A stretch of DNA of 64,000 nt from Vibrio sp. HA2012 (GTDB lineage: Bacteria; Pseudomonadota; Gammaproteobacteria; Enterobacterales; Vibrionaceae): contig NZ_PFXK01000005.1 in NCBI RefSeq assembly GCF_002812955.1, positions 62,001-126,000 on the forward strand. Direction: 5' to 3'. This document shows positions 1 to 12,251 of this stretch, in pieces (the first letter of the stretch is position 1; each line of letters opens with the position of its first letter). Both the position numbers and the translations under genes were made by a program. The notes beneath the pieces were generated by a model. It saw only the letters and a list, made by a program, of their open reading frames with translations, had not been told where the DNA came from and did not search any database.

Positions 1-628
1 CGGATGGCGTAAACCACTGCCATGTTATGTCCTGCTGAGGTAACTCAGTTTCTACATTTATCAGCATACAATGCTGCCGGTAATCCCATGCTGTAATACC
101 GATTCCACACTGTTGACGAACCTTTGAATTTGCACCATCAGCACCGACAACCAGCCGGGAATGCAGTTGCAGTCCGGACTCCAGCACCACAATGTCCGTT
201 TTTTCTCCCAAAATAACTTTATTCAGGCGATCAGGACAAAATACCTCCAACGTTGGGCACGTCGAGAACTGTTGCCACAAGCCTAATTGAATAAGACGAT
301 TCTCTACAATAAAACCAAGTTCATCGAGCCCCAGTGAAGCTGCGTCAAAATGTACTCTGCATCCGGCTTCCTCCCAGGTTTCCAGTCTGCGGTAAGGACA
401 ACACCGCATCGACTGAACTGATGCCCATGCACCCAAGGTTTTCAGCAGCGATACCGACGCATAGGAAATAGCTGATACACGAGAATCCATAGCCTGATCT
501 GCAGAAAACGGGACCGGTTCATCCCCTTCAACCAATGCAACACGTTTTCCCTGTTTAGCCAGTCCCAAAGCTACTGCCGCTCCAACCATGCCACCACCGA
601 TAACGGTGACATCAAAAGTCTCTGTCAT
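1..628 (-). CDS. ubiF: 2-octaprenyl-3-methyl-6-methoxy-1,4-benzoquinol hydroxylase UbiF, C-terminus cut by window edge
   Basis: This is a flavin monooxygenase of ubiquinone synthesis acting at the inner membrane face. Reading the minus strand from the ATG at 628 gives about 209 residues with no stop before the window edge, so the gene is partial. The N-terminus starts MTETFDVTVIGGGMVGAAVA, a Rossmann FAD-binding GxGxxG-type motif. It is followed by the family motifs DSRVSAIS and, near residue 160, GADGANSKVRQ, which contacts FAD. The last visible residues include TWQWFTPS, also typical of UbiF/UbiH proteins. The divergent neighbour is miaB, the same neighbour as in E. coli, which favours UbiF over the paralogues UbiH and VisC. 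The assignment rests on remembered family motifs plus synteny. Confidence 0.88.
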   Translation of the reverse strand, partial: MTETFDVTVIGGGMVGAAVALGLAKQGKRVALVEGDEPVPFSADQAMDSRVSAISYASVSLLKTLGAWASVQSMRCCPYRRLETWEEAGCRVHFDAASLGLDELGFIVENRLIQLGLWQQFSTCPTLEVFCPDRLNKVILGEKTDIVVLESGLQLHSRLVVGADGANSKVRQQCGIGITAWDYRQHCMLINVETELPQQDITWQWFTPS

Positions 629-885
629 AAACCATTATTACCTGCCGAATTTACCTGCTTTCTATTGTACCCGAATCTGGGAATAATATTCACATAACCC
701 CTTACAGAACAGGGTCTTTAAACGAATTTCCGTTAGTTTTACAGCACCTCTGGTCAGGTGGTTTTTAAAGCAGTACAATACGCGGCTTGCCGGGATAATC
801 GGTTATTTGTGACGAATACCATTCATCACACAAGCAATGTTGTTATACATAATTTTTAATACAAATAGTTACGAGCGAATGTAAG
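629..885. other. Divergent intergenic region between ubiF and miaB
   Basis: These 257 bases carry the divergent promoters of ubiF and miaB. A small hairpin lies at 745-760 (CACCT, six-base loop, AGGTG) followed by GTTTTT. It could act as a weak plus-strand attenuator in the miaB leader, but the stem is only five pairs. A -10-like TACAAT lies at 774-779. No tRNA genes are present, unlike the E. coli miaB neighbourhood. Confidence 0.4.
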
Positions 886-2310
886 ATGAGTAAGAAACTT
901 CTAATTAAAACCTGGGGCTGTCAGATGAATGAATACGATTCATCCCGAATGGCTGACCTTCTCAGTGAAACAGGTGGCTATGAGCTGACAGAAATAGCGG
1001 AAGAAGCAGACGTTTTATTACTTAACACTTGTTCGATTCGTGAAAAAGCTCAGGAAAAAGTGTTCCATCAACTGGGACGCTGGAAAACCCTGAAAGATAA
1101 AAAAGACAATATCGTTATTGGTGTTGGTGGCTGTGTTGCCAGTCAGGAAGGCGAACATATCCGCGAACGAGCTCCGTTTGTGGATGTTATTTTCGGTCCT
1201 CAGACTTTACACCGGCTACCGCAGATGATTAAAGAATCACAAAGTGAACATGCACCGGTTATTGATATATCGTTTCCTGAAATCGAAAAATTTGATCGCC
1301 TTCCGGAGCCTCGGGCAGAAGGCGCAACTGCTTATGTCGCGATTATGGAAGGCTGCTCGAAATACTGTACTTACTGCGTTGTTCCGTACACCCGCGGTGA
1401 GGAAATCAGCCGTCCGATGGACGATGTGCTGTTTGAAATCGCCCAGCTAGCTGAACAGGGTGTTCGTGAAGTGAACCTGTTGGGTCAGAACGTAAATGCT
1501 TACCGCGGCCCGACTTATGACGGCGATATCTGCTCCTTTGCAGAACTGCTGCGTATGGTTGCTTCCATTGACGGTATTGACCGTATTCGCTTTACAACCA
1601 GCCATCCGCTTGAATTCACCGACGACATCATTGCTGTCTATGAAGATACACCAGAACTGGTCAGCTTCCTGCATCTGCCAGTGCAGAGCGGTTCAGATCG
1701 GGTTCTGACTATGATGAAACGTCCGCAAACAGCCATCGAATATAAGTCGATTATCCGTAAGCTGCGTAAGGCTCGCCCGGATATTCATATCAGTTCAGAT
1801 TTTATCGTCGGTTTCCCGGGTGAAACAGATGCAGATTTTCAGGCGACCATGAAGCTGATCCGTGATGTTGACTTTGACATGAGTTTCAGTTTTATCTTTT
1901 CTCCCCGCCCGGGAACACCTGCGGCTGACTATCCGTGTGACCTGTCAGAAGAGACCAAAAAACAACGCCTGTATGAACTGCAACAACAGATCAATTCTCA
2001 GGCAATGCGCTATTCCCGCCAGATGCTGGGTACAGAACAGCGTATACTTGTAGAAGGTCCGTCGAAAAAAGATTTGATGGAACTGCGCGGACGAACCGAA
2101 AACAATCGTGTCGTTAACTTTGTCGGCGCAGCCGATCTGATTGGTCAGTTTGTTGATGTCAGGATCACGGATGTGTTCCCTAATTCACTGCGCGGTGAAC
2201 TTATTCGTACAGAAGAAGAAATGGGTCTGCGTAGCATTATGTCTCCGTCAGAAATGATAGAGAAGACCCGTCGTGAAGATGAGCTAGGTGTCAGTACTTT
2301 TACACCATAG
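886..2310 (+). CDS. miaB: tRNA-2-methylthio-N6-(dimethylallyl)adenosine synthase MiaB
   Basis: This radical-SAM methylthiotransferase converts i6A37 to ms2i6A37 in tRNAs that read UNN codons. The 474 residues match the E. coli length. The N-terminal UPF0004 domain has the three conserved cysteines C12, C49 and C83 that bind the auxiliary [4Fe-4S] cluster. The radical-SAM cluster motif is C157-SKY-C161-TY-C164, and a TRAM RNA-binding domain follows near residues 375-440. The ATG at 886 follows a weak ribosome site. The gene heads a collinear run with ybeZ, ybeY, corC and lnt, a conserved gammaproteobacterial order joining tRNA and ribosome maturation genes. Confidence 0.97.
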   Translation: MSKKLLIKTWGCQMNEYDSSRMADLLSETGGYELTEIAEEADVLLLNTCSIREKAQEKVFHQLGRWKTLKDKKDNIVIGVGGCVASQEGEHIRERAPFVDVIFGPQTLHRLPQMIKESQSEHAPVIDISFPEIEKFDRLPEPRAEGATAYVAIMEGCSKYCTYCVVPYTRGEEISRPMDDVLFEIAQLAEQGVREVNLLGQNVNAYRGPTYDGDICSFAELLRMVASIDGIDRIRFTTSHPLEFTDDIIAVYEDTPELVSFLHLPVQSGSDRVLTMMKRPQTAIEYKSIIRKLRKARPDIHISSDFIVGFPGETDADFQATMKLIRDVDFDMSFSFIFSPRPGTPAADYPCDLSEETKKQRLYELQQQINSQAMRYSRQMLGTEQRILVEGPSKKDLMELRGRTENNRVVNFVGAADLIGQFVDVRITDVFPNSLRGELIRTEEEMGLRSIMSPSEMIEKTRREDELGVSTFTP

Positions 2311-2311
2311 C

Positions 2312-2354
2312 CCATCAGCATATGATGGCCTGAGCCCGGTCACAATCGGGCTCA
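2312..2354 (+). repeat. Two consecutive perfect hairpins between miaB and ybeZ
   Basis: CCATCA (2312-2317) pairs with TGATGG (2323-2328) across a five-base loop. TGAGCCCG (2331-2338) pairs with CGGGCTCA (2347-2354) across an eight-base loop. Neither stem is followed by a run of T, so these look more like intercistronic mRNA processing or stability structures than terminators. Confidence 0.5.
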
Positions 2355-2377
2355 ATATGGCATATTGAGAGGCAAAT

Positions 2378-3463
2378 TTGAGTAATAAAATCATCACTCT
2401 GGATATTGATCTGGAACCATCCGATAACCGTCGTCTGGCCAGCCTGTGTGGTCCCTTTGACGATAACATCAAACATCTTGAACGCCGTCTTGGTGTAGAA
2501 ATTAATTACCGTGGTAATACATTCTCTATCGTGGGTAAACCACATACAGCCGCAGCAGCTCTGGATATTCTGAAAACCATCTATGTGGATACGGCACCGG
2601 TACGCGGAGCGATTCCGGATATTGAACCGGAACAGATCCATCTGGCGATAAAAGAATCCGGTGTCTTAGAACAAAATATCGAATCGAGTATCCAGCACGG
2701 TAAAGAAGTTTTTATTAAAACTAAAAAAGGGGTTATCAAGCCCCGGACTCCTAATCAGGCTCAGTACCTGATGAACATGGTCACCCATGATATCAGTTAT
2801 GGTATCGGCCCTGCTGGTACAGGAAAAACGTATCTTGCTGTTGCGGCGGCTGTCGATGCGCTGGAACGTCAGGAAATTCGTCGTATCCTGCTGACCCGTC
2901 CAGCAGTTGAAGCCGGTGAAAAACTCGGTTTTCTGCCCGGCGATCTGAGCCAGAAAGTCGACCCGTATTTACGTCCGCTCTATGATGCTCTATTCGAGAT
3001 GCTGGGCTTTGAACGGGTAGAAAAGCTGATCGAGCGCAACGTAATTGAAGTGGCACCTCTGGCCTATATGCGAGGCCGGACTCTGAACGATGCCTTTATT
3101 ATTCTGGATGAAAGCCAGAACACCACCGTTGAGCAGATGAAGATGTTTTTGACCCGTATCGGCTTCAACTCCCGGGCAGTGATCACTGGTGACGTGACTC
3201 AGATAGATCTGCCGCGCGGAGCTCGATCTGGTCTGCGTCATGCGATTGAAGTGCTCTCCGATGTAGAAGAGATCAGCTTCAACTTCTTTCAGGCCGATGA
3301 TGTCGTCAGACACCCTGTCGTCGCGCAAATAGTCAATGCCTATGAAAAGTGGGAAGCGAAAGATCAAAAAGATCGTAAAGAAGCAGAACAGCGTCGCCGG
3401 GAAGAACGGGAAACCAAACTTCTGGAAGCTCAACAAACCGAAAGACATACAGGTAACAATTAA
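2378..3463 (+). CDS. ybeZ: PhoH-like ATPase YbeZ
   Basis: This is a PhoH-family P-loop ATPase thought to work with the RNase YbeY in rRNA maturation and quality control. The 361 residues contain Walker A GPAGTGKT near residue 140 and the acidic Walker B stretch IILDE near residue 240. The C-terminus is a charged Lys/Glu/Arg-rich tail. The start is a TTG at 2378 preceded by GAGAGG at 2367-2372; no in-frame ATG fits the conserved N-terminus [10 protein letters not shown]. The stop codon overlaps the ybeY start by one base (TAATG at 3461-3465), which implies translational coupling. The family is well recognised; the exact biochemical role in this organism is inferred. Confidence 0.94.
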   Translation: MSNKIITLDIDLEPSDNRRLASLCGPFDDNIKHLERRLGVEINYRGNTFSIVGKPHTAAAALDILKTIYVDTAPVRGAIPDIEPEQIHLAIKESGVLEQNIESSIQHGKEVFIKTKKGVIKPRTPNQAQYLMNMVTHDISYGIGPAGTGKTYLAVAAAVDALERQEIRRILLTRPAVEAGEKLGFLPGDLSQKVDPYLRPLYDALFEMLGFERVEKLIERNVIEVAPLAYMRGRTLNDAFIILDESQNTTVEQMKMFLTRIGFNSRAVITGDVTQIDLPRGARSGLRHAIEVLSDVEEISFNFFQADDVVRHPVVAQIVNAYEKWEAKDQKDRKEAEQRRREERETKLLEAQQTERHTGNN

Positions 3464-3933
3464 TGGCCATTCTACTGGATCTACAACTGGCAACAGAACA
3501 GACCGATAATCTGCCGGCAGAGCCGGACTTTCAGCACTGGCTCGCTTTTGCTGTCAGCCGCTTTCAACAGGATGCCGAAGTCACCATTCGTCTGGTTGAT
3601 GAACAGGAAAGCCACGCTTTGAACCTTGAGTATCGTGGAAAAGATAAACCCACTAATGTGCTGTCATTTCCGTTTGAAGCCCCTCCGGGTATAGAACTGG
3701 ATCTGCTTGGTGATCTGGTGATCTGTAAACAAGTTGTTGAAAAAGAAGCACAAGAGCAAAATAAACCCTTACCTGCACATTGGGCGCATATGGTTGTACA
3801 TGGTGCGCTTCATCTGTTAGGTTATGACCATATTGACGATGAAGAAGCAGAAGAGATGGAATCTCTGGAAACGGAAATCATGCAGTCAATGGGGTTCGAC
3901 GACCCGTATGCCGCAGAAAAGGACCTGTATTAG
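3463..3933 (+). CDS. ybeY: Endoribonuclease/rRNA maturation factor YbeY
   Basis: This is a single-strand-specific metallo-endoribonuclease needed for 16S rRNA 3-prime maturation and ribosome quality control. The 156-residue product has the UPF0054 metal site [11 protein letters not shown], with three histidines at the H-x3-H-x5-H spacing, near residues 113-123. It is translationally coupled to ybeZ through a one-base overlap. The length agrees with the E. coli protein (155 residues). It is followed by a short tandem repeat and then corC. Confidence 0.96.
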   Translation: MAILLDLQLATEQTDNLPAEPDFQHWLAFAVSRFQQDAEVTIRLVDEQESHALNLEYRGKDKPTNVLSFPFEAPPGIELDLLGDLVICKQVVEKEAQEQNKPLPAHWAHMVVHGALHLLGYDHIDDEEAEEMESLETEIMQSMGFDDPYAAEKDLY

Positions 3934-3956
3934 GTCAGATCCGGTCAAAAACCAGA

Positions 3957-4004
3957 TTCAGTTAGACCCAGGTTCAGTTAGACCCAGGTTCAGTTAGACA
4001 TAGG
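3957..4004 (+). repeat. Three tandem copies of a 16-bp repeat
   Basis: The unit TTCAGTTAGACCCAGG occurs at 3957-3972 and 3973-3988. A third copy at 3989-4004 differs at two positions (GACATAGG instead of GACCCAGG). The array lies in the 127-base gap between ybeY and corC and is not part of a reading frame. Such arrays often vary in copy number between strains. Confidence 0.9.
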
Positions 4005-4060
4005 TACTACGGCTCGATGTGAGCTATCACACATCTGATAGCATTAATGAATGAGATGAT

Positions 4061-4933
4061 ATGAACGAAGAGAATTCGCCCTCGCAGGAAGGTCCGAGTA
4101 GAAAGTCCTTTCTGGAACGTCTGGCACACATGTTTCAGGGAGAACCCAAAGATCGTCAGGAACTGGTTGATGTTATCCGGGACTCTGAAATTAACGATCT
4201 GATCGACCATGATACCCGGGATATGCTCGAAGGGGTGATGGAAATTTCAGAAATGCGGGTTCGGGATATTATGATCCCAAGAGCCCAGATAGTGACTGCT
4301 GATAAGACCCATGATCTTGATGCACTGGTCGCCTTAATAACCGATGCTCAGCACTCCCGCTATCCGGTGATCAGTGAAGATAAAGATCACGTTGAAGGTA
4401 TTCTGCTGGCGAAAGATTTACTTAAATATCTAGGTTCCGACAGTGAACCTTTCGATATCGAACAGGTGATTCGTCCTGCAGTAGTTGTACCGGAGAGTAA
4501 GCGGGTTGACCGCCTTCTGAAAGAGTTCCGGGAAGAACGCTATCACATGGCTATCGTAGTTGATGAATTCGGTGGAGTTTCCGGTCTGGTTACCATCGAG
4601 GATATTCTGGAAGAAATCGTCGGTGAAATTGAAGACGAATTCGACGATGAAGATGAAATTGATATCCGAAAACTCAGCAAGCACACCTATTCAGTAAAAG
4701 CTCTGACAACCATTGAAGGTTTCAATGCAACTTTTGGCACTCACTTTAGTGATGATGAAGTAGATACTATTGGCGGTATTGTCATGACCAGCTTTGGTCA
4801 CCTTCCTTCACGGGGAGAAGTCGTTGATATCGAAAGATACAGTTTTAAAGTCACTTCTGCCGACAGCCGTCGTATCATTCAGCTGCAGGTGACTGTGCCA
4901 AATGAAGAAACACTTCCTTCAATGGAAGAGTAA
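4061..4933 (+). CDS. corC: CBS-domain protein CorC/YbeX
   Basis: This is a soluble CNNM/CorC-type protein linked to magnesium/cobalt efflux and, as YbeX, to ribosome function. The 290 residues (292 in E. coli) hold two CBS motifs between roughly residues 70 and 190, a very acidic linker ([13 protein letters not shown]), and a C-terminal CorC_HlyC transporter-associated domain starting near [11 protein letters not shown]. The ATG at 4061 gives the family N-terminus ([16 protein letters not shown]). It stands between ybeY and lnt, as in enterobacteria, which supports the YbeX assignment over other CorC paralogues. Confidence 0.93.
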   Translation: MNEENSPSQEGPSRKSFLERLAHMFQGEPKDRQELVDVIRDSEINDLIDHDTRDMLEGVMEISEMRVRDIMIPRAQIVTADKTHDLDALVALITDAQHSRYPVISEDKDHVEGILLAKDLLKYLGSDSEPFDIEQVIRPAVVVPESKRVDRLLKEFREERYHMAIVVDEFGGVSGLVTIEDILEEIVGEIEDEFDDEDEIDIRKLSKHTYSVKALTTIEGFNATFGTHFSDDEVDTIGGIVMTSFGHLPSRGEVVDIERYSFKVTSADSRRIIQLQVTVPNEETLPSMEE

Positions 4934-4993
4934 CCGGTATACTGATCAGCAAGGATAACTCTCGGTATCAGCCGGAATAACAAAGAAAAATAG

Positions 4994-6502
4994 ATGCTTA
5001 CATTAAATCATCCTGTAATGCGGCCTATACTGGCCGCATTTGCCGGTGCCCTGACAACTCTCGCATTTACCCCTTATCAATACTGGCCGCTGGCAATATT
5101 CAGCCCGCTTATCCTGTTCCTCCTGTTGCATAACATTCCTGTCAAAACAGCGTTTTTGTGCGGATTTGCCTGGGGAATTGGCCAGTTTGCTACTGGTATC
5201 AGTTGGGTACATGTCAGCATCGATAATTTCGGCGGACTACCAAAGACAGCCAGTCTGGCTCTCATGGCTTTGCTGATCAGCTACCTGGCTCTTTATCCGG
5301 CTCTGTTTGCTGCCCTTCTGAACCGTTTTTTCCCTTCAGGCAAAGTACGTTACCTGTTTGCTATTCCGTCTCTCTGGCTCGCTTCTGAACTGGCAAGAGG
5401 CTGGGTATTTACCGGTCTTCCCTGGCTCTGGCTCGGCTACAGTCAGATCGATAGCCCGCTGGCCTCTTTCGCACCGGTCGGCGGCGTGACCCTGATTACC
5501 TTTGTCACCATTTTGACGGCATCTGCACTGGCAATATTTATCCAGTCCAGATGCTGGCAATGGATAGCCCTGCCAGTCGCCGTGTTTATGCTGGCAACAG
5601 GACTAAGTACCGTAGAATGGGTTGTGCCTGACCCCGACAGTAGTACTTCTTTTGCGTTGATACAGGGAAATATTGCACAAGAGAAAAAATGGTTACCAGA
5701 AGAACGCTGGCCAAGCATTATGAAATATACCGACCTGAGCCGGGCTAACTGGGATGCAGATATTATCATCTGGCCTGAAGCTGCCATTCCTGCGATTGAA
5801 CGGGATATAACCAGTTTTCTGGGTAATCTCGACTCGGCCGCCCGAATGAACCATAGCGCCCTGCTGACAGGAATAATCAATTTTATAGACGGACATTATC
5901 TTAACAGCATTCTTCCTCTGGGAGAGGTACCTGACGGCGAATACAATTATCTGTCCCAAAGCAGATATAACAAATACCATTTGTTACCGTTTGGGGAATT
6001 TGTTCCGTTTGAAGAGATTCTCCGCCCAATTGCACCACTGTTTAACTTACCTATGTCATCATTTAGCCGGGGAGACATGATCCAGAAAAATGTGGTAGCC
6101 AAAGGACGCCATCTGGCTCCGGCTCTTTGCTACGAAATTATTTTCGGTGATCAGGTCCGACAGAATATTACGCAAGATACCGATTTTATTCTTACCCTGT
6201 CCAACGATGCCTGGTTCGGCCACTCTATCGGCCCGCTACAACATATGGAAATCGCCCGAATGCGAGCACTGGAAAATGGTAAACCACTGATCAGATCGAC
6301 AAATAACGGGGTTACCGCCATCACTGACTATCATGGTAAAATTATCGCTCAGGCACCTCAGTTTGAGACACAGGTGCTAAGAGCGACAATCAGTTCTACT
6401 ACAGGGCTAACGCCTTATACCCGGTTTGGTAACTGGCCGTTAATAGGGCTTATTGCAATGGGTTTGGGAATCATGGGGCTGCAGAAAAAAGCCGGAGACT
6501 AA
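4994..6502 (+). CDS. lnt: Apolipoprotein N-acyltransferase Lnt
   Basis: This inner-membrane enzyme adds the third acyl chain to the N-terminal cysteine of lipoproteins, a step needed for Lol-mediated sorting. The first 200 residues hold about six hydrophobic segments, followed by a periplasmic nitrilase domain. The nitrilase triad is visible as E262 (IIWPEAA), K327 ([11 protein letters not shown]) and C379 (PALCYEI). One hydrophobic segment closes the protein ([15 protein letters not shown]). The 502 residues compare with 512 in E. coli. A later ATG (MRPILAAF, residue 9) is an alternative start. It ends three bases before the convergent ybeL stop. Confidence 0.97.
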   Translation: MLTLNHPVMRPILAAFAGALTTLAFTPYQYWPLAIFSPLILFLLLHNIPVKTAFLCGFAWGIGQFATGISWVHVSIDNFGGLPKTASLALMALLISYLALYPALFAALLNRFFPSGKVRYLFAIPSLWLASELARGWVFTGLPWLWLGYSQIDSPLASFAPVGGVTLITFVTILTASALAIFIQSRCWQWIALPVAVFMLATGLSTVEWVVPDPDSSTSFALIQGNIAQEKKWLPEERWPSIMKYTDLSRANWDADIIIWPEAAIPAIERDITSFLGNLDSAARMNHSALLTGIINFIDGHYLNSILPLGEVPDGEYNYLSQSRYNKYHLLPFGEFVPFEEILRPIAPLFNLPMSSFSRGDMIQKNVVAKGRHLAPALCYEIIFGDQVRQNITQDTDFILTLSNDAWFGHSIGPLQHMEIARMRALENGKPLIRSTNNGVTAITDYHGKIIAQAPQFETQVLRATISSTTGLTPYTRFGNWPLIGLIAMGLGIMGLQKKAGD

Positions 6503-6505
6503 AAA

Positions 6506-6976
6506 CTACGGCTTCAGCGGAACCCGGGTAAACTCCTCACAACCACACTGACTACACGGTCCAATAATTGTCGGATGGTTATACTGTATTTTATGGCCGC
6601 ATTTTTCACATACCAGATTCCCCAGACCAATTACATCTCCGGCCCTGTATATGCCCTGATGTTCCAGATCCTGAAATAGCTCCATCCATTCTACCCGGGT
6701 ACGGTCGGTAATATCTAATAATCCCTGCCAGATAGAATTGGCGATCATCAGATAAAATGGCCCGGATTTACTTTCTTCAAACTCCTCGGCAAACTCTTTC
6801 AGATCCGACTTAAGGTAGGCAGAAATTAATGCCAGTTCATCTTTCGTCATTGTGCTGGCAGCGTGTGCCACTTCACCGGATGTTTCCAACACATGGTTCA
6901 GCTCTTCGGGGCTCTGCTTCAGGGTTTCAACTACTTCTGCAAACTTTTCTTCATAACCGGATGTACGCTTTGGCAT
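6506..6976 (-). CDS. ybeL: YbeL-like zinc-ribbon protein (DUF1451)
   Basis: This 156-residue cytosolic protein has no established function. The N-terminal two thirds are helical and acidic. The C-terminus carries a zinc ribbon formed by CEKCGH and CSQCGC. The stretch WQGLLDITDRTRVEWMELFQDLEHQG followed by GLGNLVCEKC closely resembles E. coli YbeL as I remember it. The minus-strand start at 6976 has GGAGG (6982-6986) as a good ribosome site. It is divergent from leuS and convergent with lnt. Family membership is confident; the role is unknown. Confidence 0.88.
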   Translation of the reverse strand: MPKRTSGYEEKFAEVVETLKQSPEELNHVLETSGEVAHAASTMTKDELALISAYLKSDLKEFAEEFEESKSGPFYLMIANSIWQGLLDITDRTRVEWMELFQDLEHQGIYRAGDVIGLGNLVCEKCGHKIQYNHPTIIGPCSQCGCEEFTRVPLKP

Positions 6977-7056
6977 TTTCCACCTCCGTGCATCGACATT
7001 TTCAGTTGTTGCCAGTGCTTCCTTTAGGTATTCTATGCGGATCTGACATTATCTGA

Positions 7057-9672
<2,616 letters not shown>

Positions 9673-9692
9673 TCGTTTATACAAAGGTCAAT

Positions 9693-9717
9693 AAAAGGGT
9701 GTGTTTGCACCCTTTTT
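9693..9717 (+). terminator. Intrinsic terminator or attenuator after leuS
   Basis: AAAAGGGTG (9693-9701) pairs with CACCCTTTT (9708-9716) around the loop TGTTTG, giving a G/C core next to a T-run. It lies 20 bases after the leuS stop and 46 bases before lptE, so it probably limits read-through from leuS into lptE. Confidence 0.75.
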
Positions 9718-9762
9718 ATTTGTATTCTATGCATATTCGTATCCTATATAGAGAGAAATTTT

Positions 9763-10326
9763 GTGAAATCTGCTTTCCCTGCTTTGTCATATAAGCTCAT
9801 TGTCGCTCTGCTTATCACCAGCACCCTTTCCGCTTGTGGTTTTCACCTCCGGAGTGCTTACCTGATCCCGGAAGAAATTTCTGAAATTTCCATCACCAGT
9901 TTCGATCTCTATTCCAAACTGACTCGTGATATCGAAGCCCAGATAAGAATGAACGAAGTTCGTATCGTGGAACCGGCAGAAGATATCGTCAATCTGCATC
10001 TGATCAGTGAAAGCCTCAGTACAAAAACGCTCTCCCTGTATCAGAACAGCAGCGCAGCAGAAATAGAAATGCTCTATACCGCCAAGGCGCAAGTGGTCAT
10101 CCCTGGAGTTGGTGAAAAAACCTTCACCACAGTGGTTAACCGTAATTATCTGGAAAACCCGCAAACAGCACTGGCGAAATCAACCGAAAAAGATCTGTTA
10201 ACCGATGAAATGCGGGCTCAGGCAGCCAGTCAGATCATTCGCCAGATGGCACGTTTAAGAGCAGAAATGACCGCTGTAGATACAAAACAACCTGCTCCGG
10301 CTACTGGCCGTACCCGGTTGAATTAG
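9763..10326 (+). CDS. lptE: LPS-assembly lipoprotein LptE (RlpB)
   Basis: This outer-membrane lipoprotein plugs the LptD barrel and helps insert lipopolysaccharide. The 187-residue product begins with a signal peptide ending in the lipobox LSAC, followed by GFHLR, the standard LptE mature N-terminus. The start is GTG at 9763, preceded by GAGAG at 9751-9755. It follows leuS and precedes holA, the conserved order. The C-terminal tail (TKQPAPATGRTRLN) is low-complexity, as in homologues. Confidence 0.92.
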   Translation: MKSAFPALSYKLIVALLITSTLSACGFHLRSAYLIPEEISEISITSFDLYSKLTRDIEAQIRMNEVRIVEPAEDIVNLHLISESLSTKTLSLYQNSSAAEIEMLYTAKAQVVIPGVGEKTFTTVVNRNYLENPQTALAKSTEKDLLTDEMRAQAASQIIRQMARLRAEMTAVDTKQPAPATGRTRLN

Positions 10327-10342
10327 GTGCATTGAAGTCTGC

Positions 10343-11380
10343 ATGCGTATTTTTGCCGACAAGCTGCCCGCTCAGTTACAGCGCCAGTTGCAGAACGTAT
10401 ATCTGATATTTGGTAATGAACCTCTGCTGCTGTCAGAAAGTCGCGATGCTATTTACACAGCAGCAAAAGCTGCCGGATATCTGGAAAAATTCTACTTTTC
10501 TGCCGATGCCCAGTTAGAATGGGATCAGGTTTTCGACTGCTGTCAGGCACTGAGCCTGTTTTCCAGCCGGAAAATTATCGAACTTGAAATCCCGGAATCC
10601 GGGGTTAACGCTGCCACAGGTAAGGCTCTGCTTGAGCTGTCTGCGTACCTGAATCCGGATGTCATACTGATACTGTTCGGCAACAAACTGACCCGGCAGC
10701 AGGAAAGTACCAAATGGTTTAAGACACTACATCAACAGGGGGCATGGGTCAGTTGCCTGTCTCCCGATATCCAGCGTCTTCCGCAATTTGTACGCTTCCG
10801 CTGTCAAAAACTCGGTCTGTATCCAGATGATGAAGCACTGCAGATGCTAGCACAATGGCATGAAGGCAATCTGCTTGCTCTGGTACAAAGTCTGGAAAAA
10901 CTGGCGCTACTCTACCCGGATGGGAAGCTGACTCTGGTTCGCCTGGAAGAAGCACTTAATCGGCATAACCACTTTACCCCTTTTCACTGGGTTGATGCCC
11001 TGCTTGCCGGGCAACTGAACCGTGCTCAACGCATTTTGCGTCAGCTACAGGCCGAAGGTACTGAAGCCATCATTTTACTCAGGACACTGCAAAAAGAGCT
11101 GCTTCTGCTCATCAGCTATAAGCGTGAACTGCAATCTATGCTTCCGGGACAGTTATTTGATAAGCATCGCGTCTGGCAGAATAAACGTCCACTGTACAAT
11201 GCAGCGTTACAACGCCTCACCCCCGGCCACCTGAATCGGATTCTGAAGCTGTTGACTCAGGCTGAAATCATAGCAAAAACTCAATATGAACAGTCCCCCT
11301 GGCCATTGATTAGCCAGATCTCGCTTGAACTCTGTTCACCGGAAGCAGCGAAGGTAATACCACTCCCTATAGAAAGTTAA
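10343..11380 (+). CDS. holA: DNA polymerase III subunit delta
   Basis: HolA opens the beta clamp as part of the clamp-loader complex. The 345-residue protein begins MRIFADKLPAQLQRQLQNVYLIFGNEPLLLSESRD, the typical start of the family, and runs to the usual 340-345 residues with a helical C-terminal collar domain. It starts 17 bases after lptE, suggesting cotranscription. In E. coli nadD comes next; here only 73 bases separate holA from rsfS. Confidence 0.95.
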   Translation: MRIFADKLPAQLQRQLQNVYLIFGNEPLLLSESRDAIYTAAKAAGYLEKFYFSADAQLEWDQVFDCCQALSLFSSRKIIELEIPESGVNAATGKALLELSAYLNPDVILILFGNKLTRQQESTKWFKTLHQQGAWVSCLSPDIQRLPQFVRFRCQKLGLYPDDEALQMLAQWHEGNLLALVQSLEKLALLYPDGKLTLVRLEEALNRHNHFTPFHWVDALLAGQLNRAQRILRQLQAEGTEAIILLRTLQKELLLLISYKRELQSMLPGQLFDKHRVWQNKRPLYNAALQRLTPGHLNRILKLLTQAEIIAKTQYEQSPWPLISQISLELCSPEAAKVIPLPIES

Positions 11381-11409
11381 ACAGTGATATACTTTGCCGC
11401 TGAATATTC

Positions 11410-11421
11410 GGGCTTCGGCCC
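11410..11421 (+). other. Short UUCG-tetraloop hairpin in the holA-rsfS gap
   Basis: GGGC-TTCG-GCCC forms a four-pair stem closed by the very stable C(UUCG)G tetraloop. It is followed by TTGTC rather than a clear T-run, so it may be a transcript 3-prime end or a pause site rather than a strong terminator. Confidence 0.4.
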
Positions 11422-11453
11422 TTGTCATCAACTAAGTAAACAGAGGTATCACT

Positions 11454-11771
11454 TTGCAACGTGATGAGCTAAAAGATTTTCTTGCCGATAAAGCCGATGA
11501 TATGAAAGCCGAAAATATCATAACCCTTAACGTTATTGATAAATCCAGCATTACTGATTATATGATTATCTGTACAGGAACATCAAAACGACATGTAACA
11601 TCCATTGCAGACAAAGTTGCTACCGAAGCTAAAAACATTGGTCTGACCCCTTATGGTATGGATGGCGAACAGGAAGGAGAATGGGTTGTTGTGGATATGG
11701 GCAGTGTGATGCTGCATGTGATGCAGGAAGAACAGCGCAACCTTTATCAACTGGAAAAACTCTGGAGCTAA
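11454..11771 (+). CDS. rsfS: Ribosome silencing factor RsfS (YbeB)
   Basis: RsfS binds ribosomal protein uL14 and blocks 30S-50S joining under nutrient limitation. The 105 residues match the family length. The conserved core [25 protein letters not shown] and the C-terminal [20 protein letters not shown] are both present. The start is TTG at 11454, preceded by AGAGGT at 11442-11447; no ATG fits the conserved N-terminus. It abuts rlmH directly, the usual pairing. Confidence 0.95.
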   Translation: MQRDELKDFLADKADDMKAENIITLNVIDKSSITDYMIICTGTSKRHVTSIADKVATEAKNIGLTPYGMDGEQEGEWVVVDMGSVMLHVMQEEQRNLYQLEKLWS

Positions 11772-11774
11772 GTG

Positions 11775-12245
11775 TTGAGAATTCAGCTTATTGCCGTTGG
11801 TACCAAAATGCCTAAATGGGTAGAAGAGGGTTTTCAGGAGTATCGCCGCCGTTTCCCGCACGATATGCCTCTGGAGCTGGTTGAAATTCCGGCAGGTAAA
11901 CGAGGAAAAAATGCAGATATTGCAAGAATTCTGCAAAAAGAAGGGGAAGCCATGCTCGCTGCCGTGCCAAAAGGCAACCGAATTGTTACTCTGGATATTC
12001 CCGGTAAGCGCTGGGATACTGAACAGTTAGCAGAGCAACTGGAAAGCTGGAAACTGGACGGACGGGATGTCTCTATCCTGATTGGCGGCCCCGAAGGGCT
12101 GTCTCCGGCGTGTAAAGCTTCAGCGGACCAAAGCTGGTCACTTTCTCCCCTCACACTCCCTCACCCACTGGTCAGAGTCGTGATGGCTGAAAGTTTGTAC
12201 CGTGCATGGAGCATTACCGCCAACCACCCATATCACAGAGAATAA
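11775..12245 (+). CDS. rlmH: 23S rRNA pseudouridine-1915 N3-methyltransferase RlmH
   Basis: RlmH is a small SPOUT methyltransferase acting on pseudouridine 1915 of assembled ribosomes. Conserved elements are [10 protein letters not shown], the cofactor-knot motif IGGPEGLSP and the C-terminal NHPYHRE that reaches the decoding site. I chose TTG at 11775, giving [13 protein letters not shown] and 156 residues, close to the 155 of E. coli. A GTG at 11772 directly after the rsfS stop would add one residue and cannot be excluded. Either start means tight coupling to rsfS. Confidence 0.94.
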   Translation: MRIQLIAVGTKMPKWVEEGFQEYRRRFPHDMPLELVEIPAGKRGKNADIARILQKEGEAMLAAVPKGNRIVTLDIPGKRWDTEQLAEQLESWKLDGRDVSILIGGPEGLSPACKASADQSWSLSPLTLPHPLVRVVMAESLYRAWSITANHPYHRE

Positions 12246-12251
12246 GGCAGT

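Noticed and set aside
10343..11453. A hidden or frameshifted nadD near holA
   Set aside because: I looked for an adenylyltransferase GGxFxPxHxGH-type motif in this stretch and the gap is too short; no remnant is visible.
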